This document shows, piece by piece, positions 14,366 to 17,129 of a stretch of DNA of 17,129 nt. This DNA comes from JAVWHX01 sp036639875 (GTDB lineage Bacteria; Bacillota_I; Bacilli_A; Erysipelotrichales; Coprobacillaceae). A program made the position numbers and the translations under genes. The DNA lies in NCBI GenBank assembly GCA_036639875.1, contig JAVWHX010000048.1:1-17129 (forward strand), written 5' to 3'. The notes beneath the pieces were generated by a model, which saw only the letters and a list, made by a program, of their open reading frames with translations, did no database searches and was not told the DNA's origin. Positions within the stretch are counted from its first letter, which is position 1, and every line of letters begins with the position of its first letter.

Positions 14366-14452
14366 AAGGAATGATCAATAAGCGATTATTCTTTGGATTT
14401 ATGGCAAAAAATAACTACCAACTGGCCAAAGTTGAGGTAGTTATTTTTTTGT
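14366..14452 (+). ncRNA. Candidate type I antitoxin RNA
   Basis: About 85 nt from the predicted start after the TATAAT to the T run at 14443-14450. It ends in a hairpin with the stem AATAACTACC/GGTAGTTATT and an apical CTGGCCAAAG. Those two segments can pair with the 5' leader of the opposite-strand toxin mRNA, and its 3' end overlaps the toxin mRNA 3' end by perfect complementarity. No protein start with an RBS is present. The boundaries are predictions. Confidence 0.6.
14406..14450. terminator. Bidirectional terminator shared by antitoxin RNA and toxin mRNA
   Basis: AAAAAATAACTACC (14406-14419) and GGTAGTTATTTTTT (14436-14449) form a long perfect stem with an inner AACT/AGTT extension. A T run follows on the plus strand and its mirror on the minus strand. 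Confidence 0.85.
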
Positions 14453-14533
14453 ATTCTCTATTATATAGAGAAGTAAGTTGATAACGATGACTAGAATTGT
14501 TAGAACAAGTTTTAACATTTCATAATCAGTCAT
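14441..14533 (-). CDS. Small hydrophobic type I toxin, holin-like (Hol_Tox-like), 30 aa
   Basis: A 30-residue peptide: a short polar start (MTDYEMLK), a single hydrophobic helix (LVLTILVIVINLLLYII, about 9-25) and a charged tail (ENTKK). This is the shape of the holin-like/Fst/TxpA class of type I toxins, which insert in the cell membrane. The ribosome binding site is unusually strong: GGGAGGTGAT (complement of 14538-14547) matches the anti-Shine-Dalgarno almost completely and sits five bases from the ATG. An extended -10 on the same strand at 14655-14663 gives an mRNA leader of roughly 115 nt. The stop codon lies in the shared terminator. Too short for standard gene callers. Toxicity is inferred. 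Confidence 0.75.
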   Translation of the reverse strand: MTDYEMLKLVLTILVIVINLLLYIIENTKK

Positions 14534-14648
14534 TTCAATCACCTCCCTGTTTTCATATTTCTTCTTATGAAGATATCTATGTTAACAGAGTTTACAGTCT
14601 CTGGTTTCCTGACCAAAGAATAACCACCTATCGTTATGAGCATTCCAT
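14534..14648 (-). promoter_or_regulatory. Structured 5' leader of the toxin mRNA
   Basis: Read on the minus strand, the leader contains GGTGGTTATT (complement of 14619-14628), which can pair over 10 positions (one G-U) with the AATAACTACC at the 3' end of the same mRNA, a 5'-3' closure typical of type I toxin mRNAs. Next to it CTTTGGT...ACCAGAG folds a 7-bp hairpin and CAGAG...CTCTG a second one. Confidence 0.6.
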
Positions 14649-14654
14649 GAATAT

Positions 14655-14663
14655 AGTATAGCA
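14655..14663 (-). promoter_or_regulatory. Extended -10 promoter of the toxin gene
   Basis: On the minus strand TGCTATACT is an extended -10; a -35 is not convincing at 17 bp. The expected start is near 14648. Confidence 0.55.
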
Positions 14664-14726
14664 TAAAGCAAATATATATTCTAGATATTTTTGCTTATTG
14701 CAATTAAAATATGTTAGTATTTCATG

Positions 14727-14755
14727 TTGATTTCATAGTATAGGTATGCTAAAAT
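14727..14755 (+). promoter_or_regulatory. queT promoter
   Basis: TTGATT (14727-14732), 17 bases, TAAAAT (14750-14755) preceded by TGC. Transcription would begin near 14762, right at the riboswitch. Confidence 0.7.
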
Positions 14756-14762
14756 ATCAAAG

Positions 14763-14800
14763 AACTGGTTCGAGAGCCAAACCCAGTATAAAAAACTAAG
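14763..14800 (+). ncRNA. PreQ1-I riboswitch aptamer
   Basis: ACTGG (14764-14768) and CCAGT (14783-14787) form stem P1; the loop GTTCGAGAGCC... and the A-rich tail ATAAAAAACTAAGG (14788-14801) reproduce the preQ1 class I pattern seen in Bacillus (GGUUC loop and AUAAAAAACUAA tail). Its place just before a QueT gene agrees with sensing of the queuosine precursor preQ1. Confidence 0.9.
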
Positions 14801-14811
14801 GACAAGTAATC

Positions 14812-14833
14812 AAGGTGGCTCGCCATCTTTTTT
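14812..14833 (+). terminator. Riboswitch-controlled terminator before queT
   Basis: AAGGTGG (14812-14818), loop CTCG, CCATCTT (14823-14829) and a T run to 14833, with one G-U pair. GGCTC (14817-14821) in it can alternatively pair with GAGCC (14774-14778) of the aptamer loop, giving an antiterminator when preQ1 is absent. Confidence 0.82.
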
Positions 14834-14878
14834 ATTTGTCTGGCTTCTAACTGTGTTTTAGAAGAGAAGGAGAGAAAA

Positions 14879-15358
14879 ATGAATAGAATTGATGTAAAGA
14901 TGATTGCGATAAACGCAATGATCGCAGGGATTTACGCTGTTTTAACAATGGCGATTGCACCATTGTCATATGGAGCAATTCAAATGCGTATTTCTGAAGT
15001 AATGGTATTTTTAGCTTTTTATAATAAAAAGTATATACCAGGTTTAGTGTTAGGGTGCTTAATCGCAAATACGATTTCACCACTAGGAATGATGGATATG
15101 TGCTTTGGTACACTTTCAACATTAATTGTTTGTCTTGCTATGTATAAATTGAAGAATTTATTTGTTGCAGGGATTGTAGGTGGAGTGATTACGGGGCTTA
15201 TTATTGGTGTGGAATTATATGTGGCATTAGATCTTCCATTTATGATTAACGCATTTTATGTATTTGCTGGTGAAGTGATTATATTGGTTATTGGAGCTAT
15301 TGTATTTAAATTAATTGAGAAAAATGAAACTCTTATGAAAAAATATGTTTTAGAATAA
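14879..15358 (+). CDS. queT: QueT, queuosine precursor transporter (ECF S component family)
   Basis: A 159-residue membrane protein with about five hydrophobic segments (roughly 9-28, 40-58, 60-85, 95-118 and 130-150), the form of ECF-type substrate-binding components. The N-terminal half (MIAGIYAVLTMAIAPLSYGAIQMRISEVMVFLAFYN) is the QueT/DUF988 pattern, with conserved Arg-Ile-Ser-Glu near 37-40. It imports preQ1 or a related deazapurine for tRNA queuosine, using the shared ECF ATPase/T module encoded elsewhere. AAGGAGA is the ribosome binding site. Regulation by the preQ1 riboswitch at 14763-14833 fixes the function well. Confidence 0.93.
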   Translation: MNRIDVKMIAINAMIAGIYAVLTMAIAPLSYGAIQMRISEVMVFLAFYNKKYIPGLVLGCLIANTISPLGMMDMCFGTLSTLIVCLAMYKLKNLFVAGIVGGVITGLIIGVELYVALDLPFMINAFYVFAGEVIILVIGAIVFKLIEKNETLMKKYVLE

Positions 15359-15361
15359 AAT

Positions 15362-15390
15362 ATTCCTCCTATAATTATAGGAGGAATTTC
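15362..15390 (+). terminator. Terminator after queT
   Basis: ATTCCTCCTATAA (15362-15374) and TTATAGGAGGAAT (15375-15387) are perfect adjacent arms; the AT-rich centre would form the loop. TTTCTT follows. Confidence 0.75.
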
Positions 15391-15414
15391 TTCATATTAA
15401 AGACATACAATATA

Positions 15415-15438
15415 TGATATAATTGGAAAAGAGGTGAT
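15415..15438 (+). promoter_or_regulatory. Extended -10 promoter and RBS of the AI-2E family gene
   Basis: TGATATAAT (15415-15423) is an extended -10 without a good -35. GAGGTGAT (15431-15438) supports the GTG start at 15442. Confidence 0.55.
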
Positions 15439-15441
15439 GGT

Positions 15442-16584
15442 GTGAAAGCAACAGATAAGATGAGAGATTTAAATTTAAAGAATATGATTATTTTGGTTAC
15501 ATATATTGCGGTGTTAATATTGGCACTGCTTAATTTTCAAGTAATCTTAAGTTTCTTTGGGACATTGTTTGATATTATTCAACCATTTATTGTTGGATTT
15601 GTATTAGCATTTATCTTTAATATACCAATGAAATTATTTATAAAGAAACTACCTATTCAAAATGATAAGCTGAAGAAAACAATCTCAGCTATTCTATCAG
15701 TACTGTTAGTTGTCATGGTTATAGTTATTGTCGTATTGGTTATATTGCCACAAGTTATAGATAATGTTAAGTTGTTGATAGATAATATGCCAGCAACAAT
15801 TACGCAAATAGAAGAATTCTTAAATAAATTTATGAAACAATTCAATGCATCTCCTGATATAGTTAAGAAAGTTCAAGAATTCCAAGAAACATTTGGTGAT
15901 ACGATATTAAGTAGTATTACTTCATGGGTGCCAAGTATAGCGTCAGGGGTTTCACACTTTGCAACTGGAGTTGTAAATATGTTTATTAGCTTTGTGCTTG
16001 CAATTTATATGTTATTTTCTAAGGATAAATTATTAAAACAAGTTGAAAGAGTAGGGACAGCATTTTTAAAGGAAAGTTATTTTAATAAATTTAAAGAAGT
16101 TGCACAATTGACAGGTTCAACATTTGAAAACTTTCTTGCTGGTCAATTAACAGAGTCATTTATTATTGGGATTCTTTGTTATATTGGATGTAAAATACTA
16201 GATATTCCATATGCTTCAATTGCGGCTATTGTGATTGGTTTTACAAATATTATTCCTTACTTTGGTCCAATTATTGGAACTGCAATCGGTGCGTTATTGA
16301 TTGTGTTTATTGCTCCAATGAAAGCAGTCGTATTTGTTGTTTTTGGAACACTATTACAACAATTTGAATCTAATTTAATATATCCGCATGTTGTTGGCAG
16401 TTCGGTTGGTTTATCAGCATTGTGGGTACTATTTGCAGTAACAGCTGGTGGAGGATTGTTTGGAATACCAGGGATGGTATTTGGTTTACCAACATTCTCA
16501 GTTATTTATGAGTTAATGCGTAGATGGATAAACAAGCGAATAAAAGATAAGGAAACAATAAATTTAGAAGAAAAAACAACATGA
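15442..16584 (+). CDS. AI-2E family transporter (PerM/TqsA/YdiK-like membrane protein)
   Basis: A 380-residue integral membrane protein with a GTG start supported by GAGGTGAT at 15431-15438. Hydrophobic segments lie at about 15-35, 40-60, 78-105, 165-190, 225-247, 250-280, 283-315 and 325-355, with a polar cytoplasmic/extracellular stretch around 110-160, which is the AI-2E (UPF0118) arrangement. Landmark sequences include FIIGILCYIGCKILDIPYASIAAIVIGFTNIIPYFGPIIG in the second half and GGGLFGIPGMVFGLP near the end. Family members export diverse solutes; autoinducer-2 transport is proven for few. No luxS or other quorum gene is nearby. Its stop codon sits inside the terminator shared with the facing aldolase gene. 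Confidence 0.9.
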   Translation: MKATDKMRDLNLKNMIILVTYIAVLILALLNFQVILSFFGTLFDIIQPFIVGFVLAFIFNIPMKLFIKKLPIQNDKLKKTISAILSVLLVVMVIVIVVLVILPQVIDNVKLLIDNMPATITQIEEFLNKFMKQFNASPDIVKKVQEFQETFGDTILSSITSWVPSIASGVSHFATGVVNMFISFVLAIYMLFSKDKLLKQVERVGTAFLKESYFNKFKEVAQLTGSTFENFLAGQLTESFIIGILCYIGCKILDIPYASIAAIVIGFTNIIPYFGPIIGTAIGALLIVFIAPMKAVVFVVFGTLLQQFESNLIYPHVVGSSVGLSALWVLFAVTAGGGLFGIPGMVFGLPTFSVIYELMRRWINKRIKDKETINLEEKTT

Positions 16585-16606
16585 TTATGAATTCATGTTG
16601 TTTTTT
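16571..16606. terminator. Bidirectional terminator between AI-2E gene and KDPG aldolase gene
   Basis: AAAAAACAACATGA (16571-16584) and TCATGTTGTTTTTT (16593-16606) form a perfect 14-bp inverted repeat with an 8-base loop, with T runs on both strands. The stop codons of both convergent genes are within it. Confidence 0.9.
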
Positions 16607-17129
16607 GCATTTACATATTCTTTTGCGATTTTCGTAATTTCATCAAATTGACCTTGTTCACCAAGTTTATTCAATTCTCCACCTACTCCAACAGCATCAA
16701 CACCTGCATCAAACCATTGTTTTAAGTTATCCAGTTTAACTCCACCAGTCACCATTAAACTCACTTGTGGTAATGGTGATTTGATTGCCCCTACATAACT
16801 AGCTCCAAAGGCACTGCCTGGGAATAACTTAACGATTTCACTTCCTGCTTCCATTGCAGTGACAATTTCAGTTATTGTCATACATCCAGGAATATAGGGA
16901 ATACCATAACGATTACACATAACAGCAGTCTCATTATTGAAAGATGGTGACACAATATACTTTGCTCCAGCAAGGATTGCCATTCTAGCAGTTTCAGAGT
17001 CTAAGACAGTTCCTGCTCCAATACAGACTTCATTATCATTTTTATAAAGTTCTGTTAAAGAACGAATGACTTCAGAGGCATTAGGATTGGTATAAGCCAT
17101 TTCAATGGCTTTTAATCCACCTTGAATAC
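16585..17129 (-). CDS. eda: KDPG/KHG aldolase (2-dehydro-3-deoxyphosphogluconate / 4-hydroxy-2-oxoglutarate aldolase), N-terminally truncated by the window
   Basis: The reading frame continues past the right edge: upstream of the internal Met at 17098-17100 the codons read I-Q-G-G-L-K-A-I-E, the expected family segment (GG-KAIE). About 180 residues are present out of roughly 205-215. Family motifs in order: CIGAGTVLDSETA, AGAKYIVSPSFN, GIPYIPGCMTITEI, the Schiff-base lysine in IVKLFPGS, and VTGGVKLDNLKQWFDAGVDAVGVGG. The enzyme cleaves 2-keto-3-deoxy-6-phosphogluconate (Entner-Doudoroff, uronate and hexonate catabolism) or 4-hydroxy-2-oxoglutarate. The rest of its pathway should lie to the right, outside the window. 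Convergent with the AI-2E gene, with no gap. Confidence 0.92.
   Translation of the reverse strand, partial: IQGGLKAIEMAYTNPNASEVIRSLTELYKNDNEVCIGAGTVLDSETARMAILAGAKYIVSPSFNNETAVMCNRYGIPYIPGCMTITEIVTAMEAGSEIVKLFPGSAFGASYVGAIKSPLPQVSLMVTGGVKLDNLKQWFDAGVDAVGVGGELNKLGEQGQFDEITKIAKEYVNAKNNMNS

Noticed and set aside
1..17129. CRISPR arrays, insertion sequences, tRNA or rRNA genes, prophage genes
   Set aside because: No spaced repeats, transposase-like ORFs, cloverleaf sequences or phage structural genes were seen; the ORFs are accounted for by metabolic, transport and regulatory genes.

Overview
The window is AT-rich DNA (roughly 30% G+C by eye) with Shine-Dalgarno sites of the AAGGAGG/GGAGGTGAT kind, short intergenic gaps, hairpin-plus-U-tract terminators, a preQ1-I riboswitch in front of queT and the standard genetic code (TGA used as stop). 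This fits a low-GC Firmicute. The combination of genes and codon use most resembles gut Erysipelotrichia (Coprobacillus/Catenibacterium/Thomasclavelia-like); that assignment is an inference. Nothing looks like a large mobile element, and I see no IS, CRISPR, rRNA or tRNA.

Layout. (1) 1-399: start of a leftward asnA (asparagine synthesis, truncated by the window edge), then a divergent promoter region with good -35/-10 elements on both sides and an inverted repeat at each promoter. (2) 400-2801: thrC-thrB, the last two steps of threonine biosynthesis, ended by a terminator that contains the thrB stop codon. (3) 2843-7535: a LysR-type regulator followed by a conspicuous double palindrome and a tight five-gene redox operon (flavodoxin, two-domain carboxymuconolactone decarboxylase-like protein, aldo/keto reductase, SDR, Isf-like flavoprotein). 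(4) 7647-8439: a monocistronic PHP-type (HisJ-like) phosphatase. (5) 8486-12380: a four-gene operon of two unrecognised proteins, a membrane-anchored alpha/beta hydrolase lacking its nucleophile Ser, and a GH1 glycosidase with the phospho-glycoside binding signature.

(6) 12415-13522: a CorA-family metal transporter preceded by an unannotated 24-codon leader ORF whose peptide begins M-S-P-E-P-S-S. The leader RNA has four mutually pairable segments (A/B, B/C, C/Shine-Dalgarno), the last hiding the corA ribosome binding site. I read this as a translation-attenuation switch, possibly Mg2+-responsive by analogy with the acidic/proline-rich MgtL peptide of enterobacteria. This is the most interesting candidate in the window. 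(7) 13564-14310: a lone SDR. (8) 14332-14663: a compact type I toxin-antitoxin locus, with a 30-residue membrane peptide on the minus strand, a convergent small RNA on the plus strand, a shared bidirectional terminator and repeats that would let the RNAs pair. (9) 14727-15390: preQ1-I riboswitch with terminator controlling queT. (10) 15442-16584: AI-2E/PerM family membrane protein. (11) 16585-17129: leftward KDPG/KHG aldolase, truncated at its N terminus by the window end; it converges on the AI-2E gene with a shared bidirectional terminator that contains both stop codons.

Overall this is chromosomal housekeeping and niche metabolism with small regulatory elements tucked between the genes; those elements (CorA leader, type I TA locus, LysR operator) are the parts most likely to be missed by routine annotation.
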